Source of the DNA: JAAYZK01 sp964535025
GTDB lineage: Bacteria; Planctomycetota; Phycisphaerae; SM23-33; FEN-1343
DNA length: 20,475 nucleotides
NCBI GenBank assembly: GCA_964535025.1
Contig: CAZHRW010000199.1
Span: forward strand, 1-20,475
Direction of reading: 5' to 3'
Part shown: positions 8,265 to 15,926 of the stretch, one piece after another
Numbering within the stretch: position 1 is the first letter of the stretch
Layout of the letters: each line of letters opens with the position of its first letter
Made by a program: the position numbers and the translations under genes
The notes under the pieces: model-generated
The model's input: the letters and a program-made list of their open reading frames with translations, nothing else
The model's database searches: none
Told to the model about the DNA's origin: nothing

Positions 8265-8293
8265 AGTATAGCCATTCGGCCGCCCAACGCCAA
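8265..8293 (-). promoter_or_regulatory. Putative promoter of the secreted toroid-like gene
   Basis: On the minus strand TTGGCG (8293-8288) and TATACT (8270-8265) are separated by 17 bases. The -10 has five of six consensus bases. It predicts a start near 8258 and a leader of about 100 bases before the ATG at 8156. Confidence 0.5.
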
Positions 8294-8311
8294 ACGTTGC
8301 CCCGAATCGAC

Positions 8312-8339
8312 TTGCGATCGGCGCCGGACGGCTTAGAAT
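8312..8339 (+). promoter_or_regulatory. Putative promoter of the GH94/GH2 genes
   Basis: TTGCGA (8312-8317) and TAGAAT (8334-8339) are 16 bases apart. The predicted start is near 8346, leaving a leader of about 140 bases before the ATG at 8488. Confidence 0.5.
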
Positions 8340-8423
8340 CGCCCCCTTACGGCGCGGGCCGGCGGGCGAACGGGTTGCACCCCGCCGGCCGGGCGACTAC
8401 CATGTCGCCGATTGTACGGGATT

Positions 8424-8454
8424 CGAACGACCGCCGGCGGCCCCGGTTCGTTCG
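8424..8454. promoter_or_regulatory. Inverted repeat in the GH94 leader
   Basis: CGAACGA (8424-8430) and TCGTTCG (8448-8454) are perfect inverted arms with a 17-base loop, and the stem extends by CCG/CGG if one base is bulged. It lies between the promoter and the Shine-Dalgarno, so it could be an RNA hairpin or a repressor site. Confidence 0.3.
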
Positions 8455-8487
8455 CGGGCACGGCGGCCAACTGACAAGGAGACGGAG

Positions 8488-10785
8488 ATGGGCAACTACG
8501 GGACCTTCACCGACGACGGCCTCGAATACGTCGTCACCACGCCCCACACGCCGCGCGACTGGTTCAATTTCTTCTGGAACCCCACCTACCTCGCGTGCGC
8601 CGGCAACAGCATGAACGGCTGCTCGCTGTACCAGAACGAGGAAGGGGTCGTCACGAACCTGTTCGGCAAGCAGGACATGCGGGAGGACCCCCGCTGGGTC
8701 TACATTCGCGACAACGCCACCGGCGAGGTCTGGTCGGCCGGCTACCTGCCCTGCCACACCGACCACGACGACTACGAGATGCGCCACGGGCTGGGCTACA
8801 CCATCCTCCGCACGCTGGCCAACGGCATCCGCGTGACCTTCCGGATGTTCGTCCCCCGCAAGTGGATGGGCGAGGTGTGGACGATCTCGATCGACAACGA
8901 GACCCGCCGCAAGCGTGACCTGTCGATCTTCACCGTCGCCAACGTCATGCTCGACGGGGTCAACATGCCCTACGGCTACGTCGGCGGCCTCAGCGCCGAG
9001 TACCTGCCCAAGGATAACATGCTCTTCTTCCGCAACATGACCTACACGGTCGTCGACGAGAAGTACCGCGCCTTCATGGCCTGCGACCGGAAGATCAACC
9101 GCTGGGACGTCTCGAAGGACTACTTCCTGGGGCGCACCCGCAACTACGCCTGCCCGCAGCGGGTCGTCGACGGCAAGCTGGGCAACTCCGTCGCGTCGGC
9201 CGAGTACCTCGTCGGCGCCTGCCAGCACAACATGAAGCTGCCGGCCAAGGGTTCGCGAACGATGAACTTCGTGGTGGGCGTCGTCCTGGACGAACCCGAG
9301 GCGCGCCGGTTCGTGCGGGCGTTCGACAGCCCCCAAAAGATCGAGGCGGAACTGCAAGCCATCAAGAAACAGAACATCGCCCGCCTGGGCGGGTTGGCCC
9401 TCGCGACCCCTGACGGCGACTTCAACCGCCTGTTCAGCGTGTGGCTCAAGCACGAACTGTACCTGATGGCCGACTGGGCCCGCTTCTACTTCAAGGGCTA
9501 CCGCGACACCTGCCAGGACGCCGCGGGCATGAGCATCGTCAACCCCGAGTTGGCGCTGGCCATGCTCACCAAGGCCCTGCGCAACCAGCGCAGCGACGGG
9601 TTCTGCCCACGGGCGTTCCGCGTGGCGTCAATGGACATCGCCGCCGCCGACAAGCACTACGCCGACTCGCCCTCGTGGATCAGCCACGCCACCGACGCCC
9701 TGCTGGCCGAGACCGGCGACCTGTCGATCCTCGAGCAGGTCGTCCCCTACAGCGACAAAGGCGAAGGCACCATCTGGGAGCACAACGTCCGGGCGATGGA
9801 GTTCCTCTGGAACGACCGCGGCGACCTGGGCCTGTCCAAGGTCCACTACGGCGACTGGAACGACCTGATGGACAAGGTCGGCGTCAAGGGCAAGGGCCAG
9901 GGGGTCTGGATGAGCTTCGCCCTCGCCCGCGTGCTCAAGCTCGTCGGCGCCATGGCCGAGGCCCGCGGCGACACCCAGCTCGCCCGCACCTGCGCGACCC
10001 GCTACGAGAAACTCAAGGACGCCATCCTCACGCACGGCTGGGACGGCAAATGGTTCCTCTACTCGATCAACGATGAAGGCATGCCGATCGGCACGTCGAA
10101 GGCCCGGGAGGGCAAGGTCTTCATCAACCCGCAGTCGTGGTCGGTCCTGTCGGGCGTGCTGAGCCCCGAGGAGTACACCAGGATCGCCGAGCGGATCGAA
10201 CCGATGGTCGACTCGCCCGTCGGCCCCGTGCACAACTGGCCCCCGTTCACCAAGTACCAGCACGGGATCGGCCAGCTCACCGGCACGCCCCCGGGGTTCT
10301 TCACCAACGGCAACGTCTACTGCCACGCCGGCGGGTTCAAGGTCGCCGCCGACTTCGAGGCCGGCCGTGCCGACAAGGCGTTCGACACGTTCGTGCGGAT
10401 CCTCCCGGCCGAGGAGAAGTCCGAGCCCTACGCCCAGGCGAACGGCTACGTCGGCCCCACGGCGATGCGGATGACCCACCATGTCAGCGACGACCCGTGG
10501 CGGACCGGCACGGTGGCGTGGAACTTCCTCAACTGCGTCGACCGCCTGCTGGGCTTCCGCCGCGAGATCGGCGGCGTCCGCATCCGGCCGCTGCTGCCGA
10601 GCAAGTGGAAGCAGGCCGCCTACCAGCGACCGTTCCGCGGGACGCTGTTCGACGTCGAGATCAAGCGCGGAGCCACGCCCGGCCTGACCGTCGACGGCGA
10701 ACCCGCCGACGGCGACTTCATCCCCGTCGGCCCCGAGGGGCTCGGCAGGAAAACCGTCAAGGTCGTCTGCACAATCGAGAAATAG
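8488..10785 (+). CDS. GH94-family glycoside phosphorylase
   Basis: The protein has 765 residues and no signal peptide, so it should act in the cytoplasm. It would split a beta-linked di- or oligosaccharide with phosphate to give a sugar-1-phosphate. The N-terminus follows the cellobiose phosphorylase pattern: YGTFTDDGLEYVVTTPHTP, then NFFWNPTYLACAGNSMNG. The catalytic toroid contains GYRDTCQD (337-344), matching the family's GFRDSxQD sugar-binding motif, and HYGDWNDLMD (453-462), where Asp456 aligns with the general acid of DWND. VYCHAGGF with His613 fits the phosphate-site region. A C-terminal beta domain with RIRPLLPSKWK and VDGEPADGDFIPV closes the protein. The length is slightly below the roughly 800 residues usual for cellobiose phosphorylase. 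The substrate (cellobiose, laminaribiose, chitobiose or another) cannot be told by eye. An AAGGAG Shine-Dalgarno lies 6 bases before the ATG. The GH2 gene follows after a 102-base gap. Confidence 0.88.
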   Translation: MGNYGTFTDDGLEYVVTTPHTPRDWFNFFWNPTYLACAGNSMNGCSLYQNEEGVVTNLFGKQDMREDPRWVYIRDNATGEVWSAGYLPCHTDHDDYEMRHGLGYTILRTLANGIRVTFRMFVPRKWMGEVWTISIDNETRRKRDLSIFTVANVMLDGVNMPYGYVGGLSAEYLPKDNMLFFRNMTYTVVDEKYRAFMACDRKINRWDVSKDYFLGRTRNYACPQRVVDGKLGNSVASAEYLVGACQHNMKLPAKGSRTMNFVVGVVLDEPEARRFVRAFDSPQKIEAELQAIKKQNIARLGGLALATPDGDFNRLFSVWLKHELYLMADWARFYFKGYRDTCQDAAGMSIVNPELALAMLTKALRNQRSDGFCPRAFRVASMDIAAADKHYADSPSWISHATDALLAETGDLSILEQVVPYSDKGEGTIWEHNVRAMEFLWNDRGDLGLSKVHYGDWNDLMDKVGVKGKGQGVWMSFALARVLKLVGAMAEARGDTQLARTCATRYEKLKDAILTHGWDGKWFLYSINDEGMPIGTSKAREGKVFINPQSWSVLSGVLSPEEYTRIAERIEPMVDSPVGPVHNWPPFTKYQHGIGQLTGTPPGFFTNGNVYCHAGGFKVAADFEAGRADKAFDTFVRILPAEEKSEPYAQANGYVGPTAMRMTHHVSDDPWRTGTVAWNFLNCVDRLLGFRREIGGVRIRPLLPSKWKQAAYQRPFRGTLFDVEIKRGATPGLTVDGEPADGDFIPVGPEGLGRKTVKVVCTIEK

Positions 10786-10808
10786 CACTGGAACCTTTCG
10801 ACATCCGC

Positions 10809-10846
10809 GCGGAGCGCCGGCCGCGACAGGACGACCGGCGCTCCGC
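10809..10846 (+). terminator. Intercistronic hairpin between the GH94 and GH2 genes
   Basis: GCGGAGCGCCGG (10809-10820) and its exact complement (10835-10846) form a 12-base GC-rich stem with a 14-base loop, 24 bases after the GH94 stop. There is no run of T afterwards, only CTTC. It could be an attenuating terminator or an RNA-stabilising hairpin within an operon. I see no separate promoter for the GH2 gene in the remaining 41 bases. Confidence 0.5.
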
Positions 10847-10887
10847 CTTCACAACCGTACGCGCCGGGGGGCCGGAGACAACAAGCG

Positions 10888-13737
10888 ATGGCAGCACAGC
10901 GAAACGTCGTATCCCTCAACGGAACCTGGGACCTGGTGTTCGATCCGAAAAACGCCGGCAAGGACAAGCAGTGGTACCTGCCCGGCACCTTCCCCAAGCC
11001 CGTGGCCATGGACGTGCCCGGCGTGTGGGAGCAGGTCCGGCCCGGCTATGACGGCGTCGGGTGGTATCGCCGGACGATCGACGTCAAGGGCGCCTGGGTG
11101 GGCTCCAAGGCCCTGCGACTGCGCTTCGGCGCCGCGATGTACTACGCCGAGGTGTGGCTCAACGGCGCGTATCTCGGCGACCACGAGGGCGGCGGCAGCG
11201 CCTTCGAGTTCGACGTCTCCGACACCGTCGTCGCCGGCGACAACGAGCTGGTCGTCCGCGTGATCAACCCGCCGATCAACGAGGAGCTCGAGGGCTTCCG
11301 CGCCGGCGCGCCGCTTAACCAGGGCTACCTGCCCGTCGGCAAGGCCGCGTGGTATTACAACTACGGCGGCCTCTGGCAGGATGTGGACCTCCTCGTCACC
11401 GATCCGGTCTACGTCGATAACCTCTACGTCAAGCCCTTCCCCGGCCGGCGGACCGCCGAGGTCCACGTCACCGTCGTCAACAAGGGCAAACCGACCACGC
11501 AGGAGCTCACCGTCGCCATCGCCCCCGACGGCGACAAGACCCCCGTCCTGACGGCCGCGAAGACCGTCAAGCTCCGCCGGGGCGAGACCGTCGTGACCTT
11601 CCCCATGAAGTTCGCCGCGACCGGCAGGAACGCCATGCGGTGGTGGTCGCCGGACGATCCGTTCCTCTACCGCGCGACGGCGACGCTGAACAACGACGCA
11701 CTGTCCGACCGGTTCGGCATGCGGGAGTTCACCATCAAAGGCGGCCGGTTCGTCCTCAACGGCAAGCGGATCACGCTAAAGGGCTACCTCCAGCAGGAGC
11801 ACTACCCGCGGACGCTGATCTTCCCGCACTCGAAGGCCTTCGCCCGCCACGAGCTGCGGCTGGTCAAGCAGAGCGGCTGCAACTTCCTCCGCTCGCACCT
11901 GAAGGCCCCGGCCCCGTGGTGGCTGGACCTGTGCGACGAGATGGGCATCCTCGTCGAGGGCGAGCCGCCCATCGGCTGGATCGGCAAGTCGCCCCATACC
12001 GAGCGCCGCTGCCGCACCGCCATCGAAGGGCTGCTCAAGCGGGACCGCAACCACCCGTCGGTCGTGTTCTGGTGCCTGATGAACGAGGCGTACCACTTCC
12101 GCGGCTTCACGATGAACGAGATCAAGAAGATGACCGCCCGCCTGGCCGCCGCGGGGCGCAAGCTCGACGACACCCGCCTGCTGCTGGACACCTCCGGCGG
12201 CGGCGGCGGCGCCAAGGCCGCCGGCGGCGCGCTGGTCCTGCTGCCCAACGTCGACCGCAAGGCCGTCATGACCGACGACCACGCCTACTGCGCCCTGCCC
12301 GTCCAGGACCGGGCCATCGCCAACTACCGCACCATGGGCAAGCGCGGGGTCCCGCTGCTGATCAGCGAGTTCGGCGCCCCGCTGGCCCCGCCGGACTTCA
12401 AGCGGGTCCTGGACGGCTACACGCCGGCCGAGAAGCGGCGCGGGCTCGAGGATTACCAGCTCCACAAGAGCTTCTATGACTCGCTCAAGGCCAAGTTCGC
12501 CGCCGCCGGCCTCCGCAAGGCGTTCGGCACCGCCGACAAGTTCGTCGCCGCCATCGACGCCGACCGCGCCGAAGACATTCGCCTGGTCCTCGCGGCCCAG
12601 CGGTGCAACCCGACGCTGGTAGGCACGGCCCTGTGCCAGTTGGCCGACGCGTCGGGCGAGCTGTTCGGCGCGACCGACGTGTGGCGCAACCCCAAGAAGG
12701 TCTACCGCGCGATGGCCGATTCGGCCGTCGTCCCGCTGGCGGCCCCGGAGATCAGCCCGCGGGTGCAGACCCCCGGCGAGAAGGCCGCCGTCCGCCTGAC
12801 GCTCGTCAACGAGGACCAGCTCGGCGCCACCTACACCTGGACGCTCCAGGTCGTCACCCGCACCGGCCGCGTCGCCGCCGACGTGGGCAAAGGGCGCGTC
12901 AAGGCGACCGATTACATCCAGACGATCCTCGCCGAGACGATCAGCCCCGAGCTCAAGCGCGGCTCGTACGCCCTGCGTGCGACGCTGAGCAAGGGCGGGA
13001 AGGTGCTCTGCAAGCGGGACGTGCCGTTCATCGTCCTGCCGGAGATCCTCGCCGGCGTCGAGACGATCGGCGCGTGGGACCCGGCCGGCGACATCGCCGC
13101 GTGGGCGCGCACGATGAAGATCACCGTCGAGACGTTCTCCAACAACTACCGCAACAAGAACGTCCCGATCTTCTACGACGCCCGCGCCGGCCGCGTCTCG
13201 TCGCATATGCTGGCGGAGAACTACGGCCAGCTCAAGAAGATCGTCCAGACCGGCGGCGTGGCGGTCCTGCTGAACCCCCAGCCGATGCTGCTGGAGGAGT
13301 ACCTGCTGCCGGCGAAGATCCACCCGGCCCGCAACGGCCGCGTGATCGGCTACGTCAAGGACCACCCGATCTTCGCCGGCCTGCCCGTGGACACCACGAC
13401 GAACTTCGTCTACGCCGACGTCATCGGCGGCGCCCTGGACCGCGGGGAGGACGTCGTCGCCGCCGGCGGCGAGGTGCTCGCCGGGGGGATGCAGCTTCAC
13501 ATGTGGACCCGCCCCGCCGACGCCGACTGGGGCGCCGCCGTCTACATCGTCCCCGTCGGCCGCGGCAAGGTGATCGTCTGCCAACTCCGCGTCCTCGACC
13601 ACCTCGCCGACAGCCGCACCGCCCGCACCCTCATGAACAACCTCGCCCGCTACGCCGCCGAGCAGATCACCCCGGGGCTGGATCACCTGCTGCTCAGCCG
13701 GTGCATCGATCCGCTCGATCCGAAGGCCATTGCGTAG
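10888..13737 (+). CDS. Glycoside hydrolase family 2 protein (beta-galactosidase/beta-glucuronidase type)
   Basis: The protein has 949 residues and no signal peptide, so it is probably cytoplasmic. It is a retaining exo-glycosidase by family. Residues about 7-170 form the sugar-binding jelly roll (SLNGTWDLVFDP, VGWYRRTID, VWLNGAYLGDHEGG). An Ig-like domain covers about 175-285, and the TIM barrel starts at GGRFVLNGKRITLKGY. The acid/base is Glu400 in VVFWCLMNEAYHF and the nucleophile Glu494 in LLISEFGAP; both are intact. The barrel has a long insertion after residue 500. A further Ig-like domain follows at about 615-715, then an alpha/beta domain (about 725-930) resembling the class I amidotransferase-like module of some beta-galactosidases. 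GGAG lies 10 bases before the ATG at 10888. Its position after the GH94 phosphorylase suggests they act on the same oligosaccharide. The substrate (galactoside, glucuronide, mannoside) is not decided. Confidence 0.88.
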   Translation: MAAQRNVVSLNGTWDLVFDPKNAGKDKQWYLPGTFPKPVAMDVPGVWEQVRPGYDGVGWYRRTIDVKGAWVGSKALRLRFGAAMYYAEVWLNGAYLGDHEGGGSAFEFDVSDTVVAGDNELVVRVINPPINEELEGFRAGAPLNQGYLPVGKAAWYYNYGGLWQDVDLLVTDPVYVDNLYVKPFPGRRTAEVHVTVVNKGKPTTQELTVAIAPDGDKTPVLTAAKTVKLRRGETVVTFPMKFAATGRNAMRWWSPDDPFLYRATATLNNDALSDRFGMREFTIKGGRFVLNGKRITLKGYLQQEHYPRTLIFPHSKAFARHELRLVKQSGCNFLRSHLKAPAPWWLDLCDEMGILVEGEPPIGWIGKSPHTERRCRTAIEGLLKRDRNHPSVVFWCLMNEAYHFRGFTMNEIKKMTARLAAAGRKLDDTRLLLDTSGGGGGAKAAGGALVLLPNVDRKAVMTDDHAYCALPVQDRAIANYRTMGKRGVPLLISEFGAPLAPPDFKRVLDGYTPAEKRRGLEDYQLHKSFYDSLKAKFAAAGLRKAFGTADKFVAAIDADRAEDIRLVLAAQRCNPTLVGTALCQLADASGELFGATDVWRNPKKVYRAMADSAVVPLAAPEISPRVQTPGEKAAVRLTLVNEDQLGATYTWTLQVVTRTGRVAADVGKGRVKATDYIQTILAETISPELKRGSYALRATLSKGGKVLCKRDVPFIVLPEILAGVETIGAWDPAGDIAAWARTMKITVETFSNNYRNKNVPIFYDARAGRVSSHMLAENYGQLKKIVQTGGVAVLLNPQPMLLEEYLLPAKIHPARNGRVIGYVKDHPIFAGLPVDTTTNFVYADVIGGALDRGEDVVAAGGEVLAGGMQLHMWTRPADADWGAAVYIVPVGRGKVIVCQLRVLDHLADSRTARTLMNNLARYAAEQITPGLDHLLLSRCIDPLDPKAIA

Positions 13738-13747
13738 GGCGGGGGCT

Positions 13748-13800
13748 TAACGGCGACGATCGAACCTGTCTGCCGACAGGCAGGTTCGATATCGCCGTTA
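13748..13800. terminator. Long hairpin between convergent genes, probable bidirectional terminator
   Basis: Arms 13748-13768 and 13781-13800 are complementary: TAACGGCGA then ATCGAACCTG on each side, interrupted only by a small mismatch/bulge. An alternative inner hairpin CCTGTC-TGCC-GACAGG also exists. The minus-strand gene's TAA stop (13800-13798) is the end of the right arm, so the stem is partly coding. There is no obvious T tract. It ends the GH2 gene on the plus strand and the oxidoreductase gene on the minus strand. Confidence 0.6.
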
Positions 13801-14664
13801 CTCGACCTTCCCCACCTTCACCCCTGTCTTCCGCTCGAGCGATCTGTCCATCGCTTCCAGGACGGCCAGCGGGGCGAGCATGCGGGCGTCGCTGAAGGGC
13901 TCGCGGCCGGTGCGGAACATCTTCGTGAAGGTGCGGACGACGGCGACGGCGCCGGTGGGGTCGTAGGTGGCGGCGCTTTCGAAGCTGCCCTTGTGGCCGA
14001 TCGCGGCGACGGAGAAGCCGTACGGGGCCTTGACGAGGAAGTTCATCGTGACAGTCAGCCCATCGGGATAGGTCACCACCGCCGCCGAGTCGTCGCCGTT
14101 GACGATCAACTGCGCCTTGGTCGCGCCGATGCCGAGCAGTTCGGTCATCAGCTCGACCTGGTGGATGCCGTAGAACCAGATGCCGCCGTACTTGCTCTTG
14201 TAGTCGCCCGGCCCGTGCAGGTGCAGCGCGCGGACGCGGCCGATGGCGCGGAGCTTCTTTTTCAGCTCCTTCGCCCACGGCTGCAGGGCGATCGAACTCA
14301 TCGACGTGACGGGCACCTTATGCTCGCGGCGGAGCTTGAGGAACCGCCTGGCCTCGGCCAGCGAGCAGGTCATGGGCTTGTCGACGAACACCGGCACGCC
14401 CGCCGTGACGAACGGCCGCACCGCGGGGACGTGATAGTTCCCGTCGCGGTGGTCGACCATGACGCCGTCCACCTCCCCGAGCATCTGTTGCGGGTCGGCG
14501 ACGATCGTGGGGATCTTCCCCTCGGCGGCGGCCTTTTCCGCGAAGGCCCGCGTCTCGCCCCACACGTGCGTCACGGTCGCCCCGCGGACGCGGCGGTCCA
14601 CGTTCAGAATCTTCGCCACCACGGTGGTGTGACTGTTCTCGGCTCCGATGATCCCGATCTTCAT
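13798..14664 (-). CDS. Gfo/Idh/MocA-family NAD(P)-dependent oxidoreductase
   Basis: The protein has 288 residues, somewhat short for the family (usually about 330-400). The N-terminal Rossmann fold begins MKIGIIGAENSHT; the last Gly of the usual GxGxxG is replaced, as in some clades of the family. VDKPMTCSLAEARRF (94-108) is the family's EKP motif with Asp for Glu, and Lys96 would be the catalytic/cofactor lysine. YGIHQVELM holds His168, the usual catalytic His of the GxxxxDxxxH-type region. The rest is the alpha/beta sheet domain. There is no Tat or Sec signal, so it is cytoplasmic, unlike many planctomycete relatives. A GAGGAAAGGG Shine-Dalgarno precedes the ATG. The likely role is oxidation or epimerisation of a sugar or cyclitol, perhaps one released by the neighbouring GH2/GH94 enzymes, but it lies on the opposite strand. 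Confidence 0.88.
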   Translation of the reverse strand: MKIGIIGAENSHTTVVAKILNVDRRVRGATVTHVWGETRAFAEKAAAEGKIPTIVADPQQMLGEVDGVMVDHRDGNYHVPAVRPFVTAGVPVFVDKPMTCSLAEARRFLKLRREHKVPVTSMSSIALQPWAKELKKKLRAIGRVRALHLHGPGDYKSKYGGIWFYGIHQVELMTELLGIGATKAQLIVNGDDSAAVVTYPDGLTVTMNFLVKAPYGFSVAAIGHKGSFESAATYDPTGAVAVVRTFTKMFRTGREPFSDARMLAPLAVLEAMDRSLERKTGVKVGKVE

Positions 14665-14716
14665 GATACGGCCCTTTCCTCAAAGCGGATGTGAATGACG
14701 CGTTGCATCAGGACCG

Positions 14717-14745
14717 ATTATGCGGGATCGACGGGAGAATGCCAG
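14717..14745 (-). promoter_or_regulatory. Putative promoter of the Gfo/Idh/MocA gene
   Basis: On the minus strand CTGGCA (14745-14740) and CATAAT (14722-14717) are 17 bases apart, with five of six matches in the -10. Transcription would start about 45 bases before the ATG at 14664, so this gene need not depend on the HD-GYP-like gene upstream. Confidence 0.5.
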
Positions 14746-14786
14746 CGCATTTGGGGCGCCGCCCTTCAACGATGAGGTTCATTCAT

Positions 14787-15653
14787 TCACACCGCGGCCG
14801 GCGCCGGGTCGGCGACCGCCTCGGCCGGTGCGACGTCGTCCGACCAGCTCATCGGCACCAGGTCCTCGGCGTGGACGATCTCGGCGAGGGCCTTGACGCA
14901 GCGGCGGTCGTAGCCGACGTCGGCGCAGCGGATCAACTCGCCGACGGCCTGGCGGCTGGTGAGGCTGGGGCGGTGCGGGCGGTCGTGGGTCATCGCCTCG
15001 TAGGAGTCGGCCACCGCGAGGATCCGCGCTTCGATGGGGATCTGCTCGCCGGTGAGGCCCTCGGGGTAGCCCGTGCCGTTCATGCGCTCGTGGTGGTAGA
15101 GGACCGCGTCGAGCATCGGGCGCAGGAAGGTGAGCGGCCGGAGCATGTGGCAGCCGACCTGGCAGTGCTTCTTGACGGCGCCATACTCGGCGCCGGTCAG
15201 CCCGGTGGCCTTGCGGAGCACCTCGGGCGACACCGACAGCAGGCCGATATCGTGCACGCGGGCGATCCGCCCCAGCAGGGCCGCGTCGGCCGCGTCCATG
15301 CCCAGCGCGACGGCCATCTGGTTGGTCAACGCCGCGATCCGCCCGCTGCGGCCGGCCAGGTAGCGGTCGCGACCCTCGACCACCGCCATAACCTCGCTGA
15401 GCACCTCGAAGTAATGGTTTTCGGCCTCGACGGCGGCCTGCACGTGGGCCCGCATCCGCCGGCGGAGACGACTCTCCCGCCGCACCGCCCGCCACGCGAG
15501 CGCCAGGATCGGCGCCGCCAGCAGCGACAGGCCGACCGTCGTCAACGACGGACGGCTCGCCACCGTCGCAGCGAACAGCACCGCCGACAGGCTGCCCAGG
15601 ACGATCAACGCGCGGGTCACGCGATGGCTCGGATGGTTCGGGTTCAAATCCAA
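14787..15653 (-). CDS. Membrane-anchored HD-GYP-like protein with altered catalytic motifs
   Basis: The protein has 288 residues. Two membrane segments (about 13-33 and 37-55) form a hairpin and leave the rest in the cytoplasm. A short basic/coiled linker leads to an HD-GYP domain (about 85-262), the cyclic-di-GMP phosphodiesterase fold. HD (His134-Asp135), KKH with His163, HH (187-188), GTGYPEGL (193-200) and Asp216 are present. Three usual residues differ: the His of HSxRV is Arg102 in AGRSGRI, the Lys of HDIGK is Leu138, and the Asp of HHExxDGxGYP is Asn192. Activity is therefore uncertain and a binding or regulatory role is possible. The start is TTG, with GGAAGG 10 bases upstream; a GTG at codon 12 is the alternative. 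There is no partner gene that fixes its signal. Confidence 0.8.
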   Translation of the reverse strand: MDLNPNHPSHRVTRALIVLGSLSAVLFAATVASRPSLTTVGLSLLAAPILALAWRAVRRESRLRRRMRAHVQAAVEAENHYFEVLSEVMAVVEGRDRYLAGRSGRIAALTNQMAVALGMDAADAALLGRIARVHDIGLLSVSPEVLRKATGLTGAEYGAVKKHCQVGCHMLRPLTFLRPMLDAVLYHHERMNGTGYPEGLTGEQIPIEARILAVADSYEAMTHDRPHRPSLTSRQAVGELIRCADVGYDRRCVKALAEIVHAEDLVPMSWSDDVAPAEAVADPAPAAV

Positions 15654-15926
15654 CGCTGTAGGCCCTTCCGTGTGAATCTACACAAGCTGGGTAAACTGCG
15701 GACGCCCCGATCACGTGGACCATACGTTACTGCCCTTGCCCGTGCCGGCGCCGCCGTCAAATCTCAACGCGTCGGACGGTTGGGGGTCCGTCTGTGCGGG
15801 TCGTGCGGCCTGGGGCGGCGAAAAACGGTGCCCCGCGGGCGGCGGGGCATGGTATACTCCACTCATGAATGGAGGGTCCGGCGGGTTCGCTGTGCGCCGA
15901 CCCCGCTACCCTGCCGGGAGGATGCC
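15654..15926. other. Divergent intergenic region before the beta-helix genes
   Basis: These 273 bases separate the minus-strand HD-GYP-like gene from the first beta-helix gene. An inverted repeat GTGTGAATCTACAC lies near 15670-15683, 17 bases upstream of the HD-GYP-like start. A TAGATT on the minus strand overlaps it and may be that gene's -10, but no good -35 is visible. The plus-strand promoter candidate is listed separately. Confidence 0.4.
15850..15858 (+). promoter_or_regulatory. Putative extended -10 promoter for the tandem beta-helix genes
   Basis: TGGTATACT is an extended -10 (TGnTATACT) with five of six core matches. No good -35 is seen, which is tolerated for extended -10 promoters. 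The start would be near 15865, about 60 bases before the ATG at 15927. The second beta-helix gene begins 36 bases after the first ends and probably shares this transcript. Confidence 0.45.

Larger units (their letters stand above)
8157..8487. other. 331-base divergent intergenic region with two promoters and two inverted repeats
   Basis: This is the control region between the secreted toroid-like gene (minus) and the GH94/GH2 genes (plus). It contains a promoter-like pair for each strand and inverted repeats at 8243-8262 and 8424-8454, listed separately. No small gene with a credible start is evident; the frame from 8402 overlaps the GH94 start and has no Shine-Dalgarno. Confidence 0.55.

Noticed and set aside
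8411..8430. Minus-strand GTTCGAATCCCGT resembling a tRNA T-loop, possible tRNA or attachment site
   Set aside because: The bases on the 5' side do not pair with CCCGT to form a T stem, and no acceptor or anticodon arm can be drawn.
11776..13686. 636-codon minus-strand frame opposite the GH2 gene
   Set aside because: A shadow frame caused by high GC at third positions; the GH2 catalytic motifs are on the plus strand.
15669..15684. GTGTGAATCTACAC considered as a CRP-type operator
   Set aside because: The half-site spacing is 2 bases shorter than the TGTGA-N6-TCACA consensus, and no CRP-like context is visible.
14691..15926. In-frame upstream extension of the first beta-helix gene
   Set aside because: It overlaps the HD-GYP-like gene on the other strand, is Arg/Gly/Val-rich, and would bury a clear signal peptide and ribosome-binding site at 15927.
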